A DNA stretch of 64,000 bases from an uncultured Acetatifactor sp. (GCA_910589035.1 CAJUSI010000024.1:1-64000), one strand, 5' to 3'; counted from the stretch's first letter, positions 16,802 through 24,495 are shown. The notes: generated by a model not told the origin, from the sequence alone. Translations and numbers: made by a program.

Positions 16802-17705
16802 TGACCAGCACCCCCTGCACCAGGTATCTATTGTCCGGTTTGCCCGTAATACAGGTGGACAGCGTCAGGATACGGTCATCCGCCGATAACTGCACGCCTT
16901 CCTTCTTTACACTGTTCATGTCGCGGATTCCCTCTACCTTCCTCAGATAGGATGTAAATACCGCCTCATTCCCGTAATCTTTGCCGTAGAGCAGATGCTC
17001 GTCCGTGTACTCATAGGCCGCAAAGATTTCATAGACATAAAGCCTGTCAGGCAGATAGATATATATGTAAGGATGCTCCTCCAGATATTCGGCGTCCCTG
17101 AACCTGTGCAGCCCCGCAAACATGCTTCCCGTAGTGTCCATCACATGCCCGTAGATCACCGTCAAAGGATCCGTAAAATCCTTCTTATTATAATTCTCCG
17201 TATAAATACAGCCCGGGTACCCCCTGCTGCCGTCCAGGTTGTAGTTCAGGTAATAGGAATTGTCCGTGGGATGCTGGAGCACAGGGAAATCTATGGCCTC
17301 CGTGGTATCCGTGGCGCTGTCCGGTATGTACAGCCATGCGTAGATATCACCGTTGACATTCGCCTGCAGATCTTCAAAATCAATCTCCTTCTCCGGAATC
17401 GGAATCCCCTTCTCCTTCAGTATTCTCAGATATTCCTCTTCCGGCTCTTCCTTTTCCTGCGTGCTTTCCGCGGAAAGCGCTGTATCCGGGTCCTCCCGGG
17501 AATCCTTTCCCTCCCCTGCGCCTTCTCCCGCATCCCCGGAGGAATTGGTATCTTCCGCCAGTTTTCTGTAGGTATCCTCAGCCTGTCTCTGCCGTGCAGC
17601 CCTGATACAGACCACTGCGATACAGATCACCGCCACAGCCAGAAAACAGACTCCGGCAATCTTCCACAGGAAGGTTTTATTATTATTCGAATTGCGCTCC
17701 GCCAT
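16791..17705 (-). CDS. srtB: Class B sortase
   Basis: This membrane-anchored transpeptidase joins surface proteins to peptidoglycan. From ATG 17705 (AAAGGAGA at 7 bases) it has 304 residues. There is a TM helix at about 14-36, an acidic Ser/Glu-rich linker (about 45-90) and the sortase domain. The catalytic triad is visible as TVIYGHVMD (His), LTLSTCITG (Cys) and DNRYLVQG (Arg). The longer frame to 17771 lacks a ribosome binding site. The protein probably processes the SPQTG protein encoded downstream. It is the first gene of the capsule locus and so the first gene downstream of the inversion site at 18029-18057. Confidence 0.92.
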   Translation of the reverse strand: MAERNSNNNKTFLWKIAGVCFLAVAVICIAVVCIRAARQRQAEDTYRKLAEDTNSSGDAGEGAGEGKDSREDPDTALSAESTQEKEEPEEEYLRILKEKGIPIPEKEIDFEDLQANVNGDIYAWLYIPDSATDTTEAIDFPVLQHPTDNSYYLNYNLDGSRGYPGCIYTENYNKKDFTDPLTVIYGHVMDTTGSMFAGLHRFRDAEYLEEHPYIYIYLPDRLYVYEIFAAYEYTDEHLLYGKDYGNEAVFTSYLRKVEGIRDMNSVKKEGVQLSADDRILTLSTCITGKPDNRYLVQGVLVNGE

Positions 17706-18028
17706 ATGCAGTCTCCTTTCCGCCCTCTGTCCCGGCTCCTCTCTATCCCTCTCCGCGCAGGACATTGCCATACAAACAGCATAATACCTGATATCCTGTC
17801 AAAGCGCCTGGCGAAGCACAATCCCCCGCCAAATGCGGCATGGAAATGCCATAACCATACAAGTACCTGGCGAAATATCATGCAAAAAGCCCTTCGATTG
17901 CTCTGCAGAAAGCCTCACGAAATTTCCTGCCAAAAATTTGCACATGCGCTGTAAAACTGGCAAAAGAAATCACATGAAAAACGCATCTTTCCTGCGCCAG
18001 GCGGACATCATACTATATCATGCATTAT
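17706..18028 (-). other. Upstream region of the sortase-capsule locus
   Basis: No coding sequence is supported. On the minus strand this would be a long 5' leader if transcription enters from the invertible segment. A TATAAT hexamer exists on the minus strand at 18024-18029 at the edge of the inverted repeat, but no acceptable -35 lies at 16-18 bases. No convincing promoter for the capsule locus is present in the current orientation. Confidence 0.5.
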
Positions 18029-18057
18029 AGTTCTCCTTACTGGTAATAAGGCGAACT
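18029..18057 (-). repeat. Left recombination site of the invertible segment
   Basis: This is a 29-bp site with arms of 11 bp and a 7-bp asymmetric core. On the minus strand it reads AGTTCGCCTTA, then TTACCAG, then TAAGGAGAACT. It matches the right site (19269-19297) at 28 of 29 positions in inverted orientation. The 11-7-11 layout is typical of tyrosine recombinase crossover sites. Confidence 0.88.
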
Positions 18058-18060
18058 ATT

Positions 18061-18088
18061 GATACCCTGCATCCTGCTGCAGGGTATC
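18061..18088 (-). terminator. Hairpin after the recombinase gene
   Basis: A perfect 11-bp stem (GATACCCTGCA and its complement) closes a 6-base loop just past the 3' end of the recombinase gene and inside the left recombination site. No U-tract follows in either direction, so it is at best a weak or factor-assisted terminator. It could limit read-through of the recombinase transcript into the capsule locus. Confidence 0.45.
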
Positions 18089-18164
18089 CGCCGAGGCCTC
18101 TCTCCGGTTCAGTACAGACCTGCGCACTGCAGGAAGCAGGCACAGACTGTGGGTAATATACCTC

Positions 18165-19160
18165 CTATGCTTCAATGGCATCCACACAGGCCTGCTTTTG
18201 GCGCATGGTGGTATGCATATAGAAGTCCATGGTAACATGCGTGGAGGAATGCCCCAGGATGGAAGATACCGTCTTGCAGTCCATGCCGCTTTCCAGGCAG
18301 GCGGTGGCAAATCCATGGCGCATGGCATGAAAATTGCATTCCTGCATCCCGCAATTTCGCAGAACCGTTTTAAACTTCTTCTGTATATTGCGCGGTTCAG
18401 TGCATGTCTCCCTGCCGGTGAGCACATACAGCTCTTCCCGTCCTTTGAAAGCCTGCAGCGCCTCCCTGAGATACCCGGGGATGGGCACTTCTCTGGCTGA
18501 GGCATGGGATTTGGGCGTTCTGATATACAGAATCGTTCTCGGCTGGCCTTCGGAGAAATGAGGGTTGGGGATCCTGGATACCGTGCGGCGAATTTTGATA
18601 GAATTGGAGGCAAAGTCGATATCTCCCCATTTTAAACCACATAATTCGCCCACCCGAATTCCCGTTCCCCTGCACAGCAGAATAGAAAGCGCAAATATAC
18701 TGTTTTTCTTCAGAAGGTAGCTCTTCATATCCGCGCTTTCCCCAATAGTAAGGATCCGCGCTTCCGATTTGTGGCAGTTGACAGAACAGCAGGATACCAG
18801 ATTTTCTCTCAGCAAATCACACTGTACGCCGAATCTCAGGACTGATTTCAAAGCGATAAGGATGGAATGGATCGTGGTCTCCGCCAGGCCCTGCTTCTGA
18901 AGCTTCATGATAAATGCCCTGATATCCGTCTCCTTCAGCTCCTCTAAAGGAATCTCTCCCAGCATGGGAAGGATATATCTATCCACACAATAGCGATAGC
19001 CGGAGTAAGTACTCCTTTTCACCTTACCAATGCGCTGCTTCAGCCAATACCTGCCCAGCTCCTCCACTGTGCTGCAGGATATCAGATTATGTCCTTCCCG
19101 GGGATAATCCGGTTGGGAGCAGAAATCGGTCTCATCCAGCAGAATTTTTGTTCTTTTCAT
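18165..19160 (-). CDS. Tyrosine recombinase (probable DNA invertase)
   Basis: This 331-residue Xer/integrase-type enzyme has a SAM-like N-terminal core-binding domain at about 30-115 and a catalytic domain at about 135-325. All six catalytic positions are visible: R169 (GIRVGE), K217 (TPKSHAS), H278 and R281 (FHAMRHGFAT), H304 (LGHSS) and Y314 (DFYMH). AGGAGGT lies just before the ATG. It is the only gene between the inverted sites at 18029 and 19269, so these are its likely substrate. No phage or conjugation genes are nearby, which argues against a prophage or ICE integrase. It runs in the same direction as the capsule locus. Confidence 0.92.
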   Translation of the reverse strand: MKRTKILLDETDFCSQPDYPREGHNLISCSTVEELGRYWLKQRIGKVKRSTYSGYRYCVDRYILPMLGEIPLEELKETDIRAFIMKLQKQGLAETTIHSILIALKSVLRFGVQCDLLRENLVSCCSVNCHKSEARILTIGESADMKSYLLKKNSIFALSILLCRGTGIRVGELCGLKWGDIDFASNSIKIRRTVSRIPNPHFSEGQPRTILYIRTPKSHASAREVPIPGYLREALQAFKGREELYVLTGRETCTEPRNIQKKFKTVLRNCGMQECNFHAMRHGFATACLESGMDCKTVSSILGHSSTHVTMDFYMHTTMRQKQACVDAIEA

Positions 19161-19220
19161 CTCGCACCTCCTGTTAAAATTTGGAAATTAAAGGAAAATG
19201 TAGTAAATTTAAATTTATAC

Positions 19221-19249
19221 TTGTAATATAAAGGAAAAACATATATAAT
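19221..19249 (+). promoter_or_regulatory. Outward sigma-A promoter inside the invertible segment
   Basis: The -35 is TTGTAA (19221-19226), the spacer is 17 bp, and the -10 is a perfect TATAAT (19244-19249). The start point would be near 19256, about 13 bases before the right recombination site. It reads rightward out of the segment. It does not face the recombinase gene, so its apparent purpose is to drive whatever lies outside. Confidence 0.8.
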
Positions 19250-19268
19250 AACATTTGAATTGAAAAAG

Positions 19269-19297
19269 AGTTCGCCTTATTACCAGTAAGGCGAACT
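19269..19297 (+). repeat. Right recombination site of the invertible segment
   Basis: The arms AGTTCGCCTTA and TAAGGCGAACT flank the core TTACCAG. The palindromic arms extend to 19265-19301 (15-bp arms). The asymmetric core is in the opposite orientation to the left site at 18029-18057, which predicts inversion. Confidence 0.88.
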
Positions 19298-19302
19298 CTT
19301 TC

Positions 19303-19331
19303 TTGCTTTTTCCTTTATTTACAGGTATAAT
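19303..19331 (+). promoter_or_regulatory. Sigma-A promoter of the ATPase pseudogene
   Basis: TTGCTT (19303-19308), 17-bp spacer, TATAAT (19326-19331). It lies just outside the right recombination site and reads into the decayed ATPase gene at 19398. The spacer shares TTTCCTTTATTT with the promoter at 21093-21121. Confidence 0.65.
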
Positions 19332-19373
19332 CATACCAAATCCAGATTTACTTAATCTGGATTTGGTATGATT
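19329..19373. repeat. Perfect 20-bp inverted repeat at the promoter start
   Basis: The arm AATCATACCAAATCCAGATT (19329-19348) is followed by the loop TACTT and its exact complement (19354-19373). It overlaps the end of the -10 and the expected transcription start of the upstream promoter. No U-tract follows on either strand, so an operator or an RNA hairpin in the leader is more likely than a terminator. Confidence 0.7.
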
Positions 19374-19397
19374 CTTCAGAAGAAAGGAAGCAGCGCC

Positions 19398-20740
19398 ATG
19401 TTCATCGGCAGAGAAACGGAACTAAAGTTCCTGGAGGATAAGTACAATGAAAAAAAGGGACAGTTAATTGTTCTATATGGGAGAAGGCGTGTGGGAAAAA
19501 CCGAAACGCTTAGAGAATTCTGCAGGGATAAACCGCACATTTTTTTCCTGCACGCAAAGTACGGACAGAGTGCAGCTTTCAAAATTTTCAAGGCAGCTTC
19601 TGCGGGAGGATATCCCAGCCAAAAAATATATTTCCGAATTTACGGACTGGGAAAAAGCATTCCGCGGAATCCTGGATCTGCCATACGGAGAAAATAAAAA
19701 GCTGATTGTGATCGACGAATTCCCATATATGTGTAAAGGAAATAAGAGCATTCCTTCCATTTTACAAAATCTCTGGGATATGGAGTTCAAAGACAGCAAC
19801 GTAATGATTGTTTTATGCGGCAGTGCAATGGGTTTTATAGAAAAGGAATTATTGGCGGAAAAAAATCCGTTATACGGAAGAGCCACGGGCATTTACAGGA
19901 TGAAGGAGATGGGATTTTACGATGCCCTCCGCTTCTTCCCGAATTATTCGGATGCGGACAAGGTATTGGCCTATGCCGTGCTGGGCGGTATCCCACATTA
20001 TCTCAATCAGTTCAATCCGGAACTTTCCGTCCGGGAAAATATTAAACGCAATATCCTCACGAAAGGCTCTATACTGTACAGCGAAGCAGACTTTCTGCTC
20101 CACAAGCGTCTACCTGAAAAATCTGATAGAGCTTGGAATTGTGCCGCGTGAATTTTCCGTTGATTCCGGAACAAAAGAAAGAGCAAATAGTAACCGGAGA
20201 ATTTACCGTCTGACCGATCATTTCTTCCGTTTTTGGTATGCCTTCGGCTTTGCAAATTTTTCACAGCTTGAGGACGGAGATGTGGAGGGTGTCTATGAAT
20301 ACCTTGTGGAACCCGCTCTCCACGAATTTTCCTCGCTGGCGTTTGAAGATATCTGCAGGGAATTTGTACGTGCGCTTCAAAAGAAAAACGCCCTGCCGTT
20401 CCGCTACGCCAAAATGGGGCGTTGGACGGGAAAAACAACCGTGCGGGATATAAAAGAAGAAAATGGATTGAGGATCGCCGAAACAGAGATAGACCTGCTC
20501 TGCATTAGTCAGGATGCAAAGGAGTATTTGGTGGGCGAATGTAAATTCAGACACAGCCCGTTTGATTATTACGAATATCTCAATACAAAAGCAAAACTGA
20601 CTCCACAGAAAGAAAAAGCAAAATTTTATTATGCTCTGTTTTCCGAATCCGGCTTCGATGACAAAATTGCCGCCGAAGCCAAAGCTTCGGAAACGCTCCG
20701 GCTTTATGATCTGGCAGCGATTGTAAATATAGATAAATGA
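19398..20740 (+). pseudogene. AAA-type ATPase with DUF234-like C-domain, frameshifted and internally deleted
   Basis: The start MFIGRETELKFLEDKYNEKK has GRRRVGKT (Walker A), and DEFPYMCKG further on supplies Walker B, as in the archaeal-type ATPase family (PF01637). The C-terminal part (LTDHFFRFWYAFGFAN, EIDLLCISQDAKEYLVGECK) matches the nuclease-like DUF234 end. The coding sequence changes frame twice, near 19555 and near 20105. At the second break the family segment between the EADFLLH helix and YLKNLIELGI, roughly 35 residues, seems to be missing, which points to an out-of-frame deletion. AAGGAAG precedes the ATG. The molecular role of this family is not well established. Confidence 0.82.
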
Positions 20741-20907
20741 CTATATGCCAGGCTCCTCTGTCAATCTTCAGAACTCCCGTCCAACGTGCCGCAAATGTTT
20801 CGGCAATGGTATTTTGTCATGCTGGTGCTCCAGATAAGGTAATCCAGAGGGAGGCGGCTTAACAATGTATATAATCATTCAGATTTAATAGAAAGGAGTA
20901 CACAAAA

Positions 20908-21084
20908 ATGATGCCCAAAGATCCAGTAATGCTGCTCAGTTTCGTCAACACAAAGCTGAGAGATTTTTATGAAAGTCTGGAGCTTCTCTGTGAGGATCTG
21001 GACGAAGATGTCCGGGAGATTACGGACAGGCTGGGAGCCATCGGCTATCATTACGATGAAGGGAAAAATCAGTTCGTATCCTGA
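20908..21084 (+). CDS. DUF4250 family small protein
   Basis: This 58-residue protein reads MMPKDPVMLLSFVNTKLRD, then FYESLELLCEDLDEDVREI, and ends GYHYDEGKNQFVS. This matches the DUF4250 family of very small proteins common in Clostridia: PKDP start, KLRD motif, and a YDE..NQF ending. The function is unknown. GAAAGGAG lies 9 bases before the first ATG, and a second ATG follows directly. A TATAAT at 20870-20875 may be its -10, but no good -35 is seen. It sits between the ATPase pseudogene and the phosphofructokinase promoter. Confidence 0.85.
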   Translation: MMPKDPVMLLSFVNTKLRDFYESLELLCEDLDEDVREITDRLGAIGYHYDEGKNQFVS

Positions 21085-21092
21085 AATAATCC

Positions 21093-21121
21093 TTGTATTT
21101 TTTTCCTTTATTTGGTATGAT
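21093..21121 (+). promoter_or_regulatory. Sigma-A promoter of the phosphofructokinase gene
   Basis: TTGTAT (21093-21098), 17-bp spacer, TATGAT (21116-21121), with an extended -10 TG. The start point would be near 21128, giving a leader of about 70 bases. Confidence 0.72.
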
Positions 21122-21198
21122 TTAGCAGACGGAGAAATTTATACTGCTGCATTTCGGTAATCCGAACTGTAAGATGCATAATTTTGGAGGACTTTAAA

Positions 21199-22440
21199 AT
21201 GGCAAAGAAACGTAACATTGTCGTCGGGCAGTCGGGAGGCCCCACTGCCGTAATCAACTCCAGCCTTGCGGGTGTGTACAAGACCGCCAAGGAGAGAGGC
21301 TTCCATAAGGTATATGGAATGCTTCACGGAGTTCAGGGTTTTTTGGATGAGCAATATGTGGACTTATCCACCCAGATTCATTCCGATATCGATATTGAGC
21401 TGCTCAAGCGCACTCCTTCGGCTTTTCTCGGCTCCTGCCGTTATAAACTGCCGGATATTCATGAGAATCCCGAAATCTATGAGAAGCTTTTCCAGATCAT
21501 GGACAAGCTGGATATTGAGGCCTTTATCTATATCGGCGGAAACGATTCCATGGACACCATCAAGAAGCTGTCCGACTACGCCATTATCAAAGGTCATTCC
21601 CAGAAATTCCTGGGCGTGCCCAAGACCATTGACAACGACCTGGCTCTCACGGACCATACCCCCGGCTTCGGAAGCGCCGCAAAGTACATTGCAGCGTCCA
21701 CCAAGGAGGTCATCCGCGACGCTCTCGGCCTGACCTACAATAAGGAATCCATTACCGTTATTGAGGTAATGGGAAGAAACGCCGGATGGCTTACCGGCGC
21801 CACCGCCCTTGCAAAGACAGAGGAATGCGACGGTCCCGATGCAATTTACCTGCCCGAGGCAGTGTTCGATATTGATAAGTTCTTAAAGCATACCAAAGAG
21901 ATTCTGAAAAAGAAGAAGTCCGTTGTGATTGCGGTATCCGAGGGAATCAAGCTGGCCGACGGCAGGTATGTGTGCGAGCTGTCCGGCGGAGCGGATTATG
22001 TGGACGCATTCGGACATAAGCAGCTTCAGGGAACCGCCGCCTATCTGGCAGGCTTCCTGGGCGCAGAGATCGGCTGCAAGACCCGCAGCATTGAGTTCTC
22101 CACCCTGCAGAGAAGCGCATCCCATATGGCATCCCGCGTGGACGTGGACGAAGCCTTCATGGTAGGCGGTGCTGCCGTAAAGGCTGCCGATGAGGGAGAT
22201 ACCGGTAAGATGGTAGTTATCGACCGTGTTTCCGATGATCCTTATCAGAGTACCGCCGGGATCTATGATGTACACAGAATCGCAAACCATGAGAAGCTGG
22301 TTCCCCGCTCCTGGATGAACAGGGACGGAAATTATGTGACAGAGGAATTTGTAAACTATATCGAGCCCCTGATCCACGGAGATTACCAGCCGTTTATGGT
22401 AAACGGTCTGCCCCAGCATCTGGTTCTGAAGAGGAAATAA
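21199..22440 (+). CDS. pfp: 6-phosphofructokinase, pyrophosphate-dependent type
   Basis: This enzyme phosphorylates fructose-6-phosphate to fructose-1,6-bisphosphate in glycolysis. It has 413 residues from ATG 21199, with GGAGG 8 bases upstream. The N-terminal GQSGGPTAVINSSL binds the phosphoryl donor. The diagnostic positions read GGNDS (residues 113-117) rather than the ATP-type GGDGS, and PKTIDND (141-147) rather than PGTIDND; the non-Gly residue and the Lys are hallmarks of PPi use. MGRNAGWLTGATALA follows. It has its own promoter and terminator, so it is monocistronic. Donor choice is inferred from family rules, not shown. Confidence 0.9.
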   Translation: MAKKRNIVVGQSGGPTAVINSSLAGVYKTAKERGFHKVYGMLHGVQGFLDEQYVDLSTQIHSDIDIELLKRTPSAFLGSCRYKLPDIHENPEIYEKLFQIMDKLDIEAFIYIGGNDSMDTIKKLSDYAIIKGHSQKFLGVPKTIDNDLALTDHTPGFGSAAKYIAASTKEVIRDALGLTYNKESITVIEVMGRNAGWLTGATALAKTEECDGPDAIYLPEAVFDIDKFLKHTKEILKKKKSVVIAVSEGIKLADGRYVCELSGGADYVDAFGHKQLQGTAAYLAGFLGAEIGCKTRSIEFSTLQRSASHMASRVDVDEAFMVGGAAVKAADEGDTGKMVVIDRVSDDPYQSTAGIYDVHRIANHEKLVPRSWMNRDGNYVTEEFVNYIEPLIHGDYQPFMVNGLPQHLVLKRK

Positions 22441-22470
22441 TTTGTTTTCAGGAAATAAATAATAAAGGAA

Positions 22471-22511
22471 CCACCCGGCAGGGAGACTTTCTTTCTGCCG
22501 GGTGGCTTTTT
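22471..22511 (+). terminator. Rho-independent terminator of the phosphofructokinase gene
   Basis: The stem CCACCCGGCAG pairs with CTGCCGGGTGG (22495-22505) across a 13-base loop and is followed by CTTTTT. It lies 31 bases after the stop codon. Confidence 0.9.
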
Positions 22512-22572
22512 ACTCCTGCAGGTCCTTTTTGCTTCTGCAAATCCTCTTCTGTTCCTGCAGGATTCTGATTCT

Positions 22573-23001
22573 CTATAGCTCCTCCCCCTCGTGAATATCG
22601 GCTCTGGGCTTTTCCAGGCCCTCTATCACAATCCCCTGTTTCTCCGCATAATCCCAGAGAGCGGCATGAATAGCCTCCTCCGCCAGAAGTGAACAGTGCA
22701 CCTTCACCGGAGGAAGTCCGTCCAGAGCCTCCATCACCGCCTGATTGGTGACCTGCAACGCCTCCTCCACTGTCTTTCCCTTCACAAGCTCCGTTGCCAT
22801 GGAGCTTGTGGCCACGGCAGCCCCGCAGCCAAAGGTCTTAAACTTCGCTCCCCGGATAACGCCCTTCTCGTCTATATCCAGAAAGATTCTCATGATATCG
22901 CCGCATTTTGCGTTTCCAACGGTTCCCACACCGCTGGCATTTTCTATTTCCCCCACATTTCTGGGATTCTGAAAATGATCCATCACCTTTTCACTATACA
23001 T
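22573..23001 (-). CDS. nifU: Fe-S cluster assembly scaffold protein (NifU/IscU type)
   Basis: This scaffold assembles Fe-S clusters from sulfur supplied by the cysteine desulfurase and passes them to apoproteins. From ATG 23001 (GGAGG at 5 bases) it has 142 residues. MYSEKVMDHFQNPRNVGEI is typical. The three cluster-ligand cysteines are visible in GNAKCGD, TFGCGAAVATSS and VHCSLLAEEA. The nifS gene lies 84 bases upstream, so the pair forms an operon from the promoter at 24524-24552. The frame extends 8 codons further upstream without a better start. Confidence 0.93.
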   Translation of the reverse strand: MYSEKVMDHFQNPRNVGEIENASGVGTVGNAKCGDIMRIFLDIDEKGVIRGAKFKTFGCGAAVATSSMATELVKGKTVEEALQVTNQAVMEALDGLPPVKVHCSLLAEEAIHAALWDYAEKQGIVIEGLEKPRADIHEGEEL

Positions 23002-23085
23002 CTTTTCCTCCTTCCCTTCTGTCAAAATATACCGACCCGTACCGGCGCACGCATCGAATCCTGGCGGTATGAACCTGCTTCCAAA

Positions 23086-24276
23086 TCAGACAGCGGAGCG
23101 GCCGTCCCCATGAGATTTCAGAAAATCCTCATACAGGGGCGACATCTCCCGCATTCTTTCCACGCCCCGTCTCAGCTCCTCCACCACGATGTCCAGCTCC
23201 TCCCTTGTATTTTCCTCCGAAAGAGTGAATCTGATGGAGCCATGGGCCTCCTCATGCTTTAAGCCGATAGCCAGCAGCACATGGGAGGGATCCAGGGAAC
23301 CTGATGTGCAGGCCGAGCCGCTGGAGGCGCATATTTCCTTCAGATCCAGCATAATCAGCAGGGATTCCCCCTCCACAAAAAGAAAGGAAAAGTTCACATT
23401 TCCCGGAAGCCGCTTCTCCCTGTGGCCGTTGAGGCGGCAATAAGGTATCTCCGTCTCAATCCGCCGGATCAGATAATCCCGAAGCTCCCTCTCCCTTGCC
23501 TCCTTCTCCTTCATGATCCGCAGAGCGCGCTCCACGGCGGCGCCGAAGCCCACAATGCCGGGGACATTCTCCGTCCCGGCCCTCATGGCCCTCTCCTGGG
23601 CTCCTCCGTGTATAAAGGGCGCCAGCCTTACCCCAGTGCGGACATAGAGCATCCCCACGCCCTTGGGCCCGTTGAGCTTGTGAGCGCTGGCGCTGAGCAA
23701 ATCTGCCTTTATCTCCTCCACATTGATTGGCAGCTGGCCGAAGACCTGTACCGCATCCGTGTGAAACAGGATCCCCCGCTCCCTGGCAAGCTCTCCGATC
23801 TCTGCAATGGGTTCGATGGTTCCGATCTCATTATTGGCAGACATAATACTGATCAGGATTGTATCCGGCCGAATGGCATCCCTCAAAGCCTGCAGGCATA
23901 CCATCCCGTCTGCGTCCACATCCAGATAAGTCACCTCAAAGCCTTTTTTTTCAAGGCTTTGGCATGTATGTAAAACCGCATGATGCTCTATCTTCGTAGT
24001 AATAATATGCCGGCCCTTTTCGCTTCTGCTCTCCGCCGCAGCTTTGACGGCCCAGTTATCCGCCTCCGAGCCTCCCGATGTAAAATAAATCTCCTCCGGC
24101 CTGGCGCCGATTGCCGCCGCAATAGTCCTTCTTGCTCTGTTTACAGCCTTTTTCCCGGCGGTTCCCAGAGAGTGTATGGCGCTGGGATTCCCGTAATTCT
24201 CCGTAAAATACGGCAGCATGGCCTCCAGTACCTCCGGCGCGGTCCTTGTAGTGGCCGCATTATCCAGATAAATCAT
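23086..24276 (-). CDS. nifS: Cysteine desulfurase (NifS/IscS type)
   Basis: This PLP enzyme takes sulfur from cysteine for Fe-S cluster assembly. From ATG 24276 it has 396 residues: MIYLDNAATTRTAPEVLEAM at the start, the PLP lysine in SAHKLNGPKGVG, and the active cysteine in SSGSACTSGS. The frame is open 66 codons further upstream through a 21-bp tandem repeat (24347-24451). That would add a Lys/Arg/Gln-rich extension of repeated NGKRRP-like units, unlike the family. I therefore choose 24276, although its ribosome binding site (GGAAGGGTGGG) is only fair. It is co-transcribed with nifU. Confidence 0.92.
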   Translation of the reverse strand: MIYLDNAATTRTAPEVLEAMLPYFTENYGNPSAIHSLGTAGKKAVNRARRTIAAAIGARPEEIYFTSGGSEADNWAVKAAAESRSEKGRHIITTKIEHHAVLHTCQSLEKKGFEVTYLDVDADGMVCLQALRDAIRPDTILISIMSANNEIGTIEPIAEIGELARERGILFHTDAVQVFGQLPINVEEIKADLLSASAHKLNGPKGVGMLYVRTGVRLAPFIHGGAQERAMRAGTENVPGIVGFGAAVERALRIMKEKEARERELRDYLIRRIETEIPYCRLNGHREKRLPGNVNFSFLFVEGESLLIMLDLKEICASSGSACTSGSLDPSHVLLAIGLKHEEAHGSIRFTLSEENTREELDIVVEELRRGVERMREMSPLYEDFLKSHGDGRSAV

Positions 24277-24346
24277 TTCTATCCCACCCTTCCTTACTCT
24301 TTTGCATTTCTTCCTGTCATTTATCGTTTTCTGCTTCTCATTTCCC

Positions 24347-24451
24347 GGTCTTCGTTTCCCGTTTTCCGGTCTTTGTTTCCCGTTTTTCGGTCTTTGTTTC
24401 CCGTTTTGCGGTCTTCGTTTCCCGTTTTGCGGTCTTCGTTTCCCGTTTTGC
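24347..24451. repeat. 21-bp tandem repeat, five copies, upstream of nifS
   Basis: The units begin at 24347, 24368, 24389, 24410 and 24431. On the + strand the unit is close to GGTCTTCGTTTCCCGTTTTG plus one base, and degenerate units flank the array. The array lies in the nifS leader, in frame with the gene, and has no spacers, so it is not a CRISPR array. Copy number may vary. Confidence 0.9.
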
Positions 24452-24495
24452 GATCCTTGCTTTCTGCTTCTCAATCTTTGCTTTCCGTCTCAATT

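Larger units (their letters stand above)
18029..19297. other. Predicted invertible DNA segment (promoter switch)
   Basis: The 1,269-bp segment is bounded by two nearly identical 29-bp sites in inverted orientation. It contains only a tyrosine recombinase gene and an outward promoter near its right end. Recombination between inverted sites inverts rather than excises. In the present orientation the promoter (19221-19249) fires rightward, away from the capsule locus. After inversion its start point would lie near base 18070 and fire leftward into the sortase gene. Capsule promoters switched by tyrosine recombinases are established in Bacteroides. A recombinase encoded inside its own switch and placed before a sortase-LCP-capsule locus is my inference here. 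Confidence 0.75.

Noticed and set aside
18024..18029. TATAAT on the minus strand as the capsule promoter -10
   Set aside because: No acceptable -35 lies 16-18 bases upstream; the sequence there belongs to the recombination site.
18165..19160. Recombinase as a prophage or ICE integrase
   Set aside because: No phage, conjugation or cargo genes are nearby, and the flanking sites are inverted rather than direct, which predicts inversion rather than excision.
24347..24451. CRISPR-like repeat array
   Set aside because: Units are 21 bp in direct tandem with no spacers and no cas genes.
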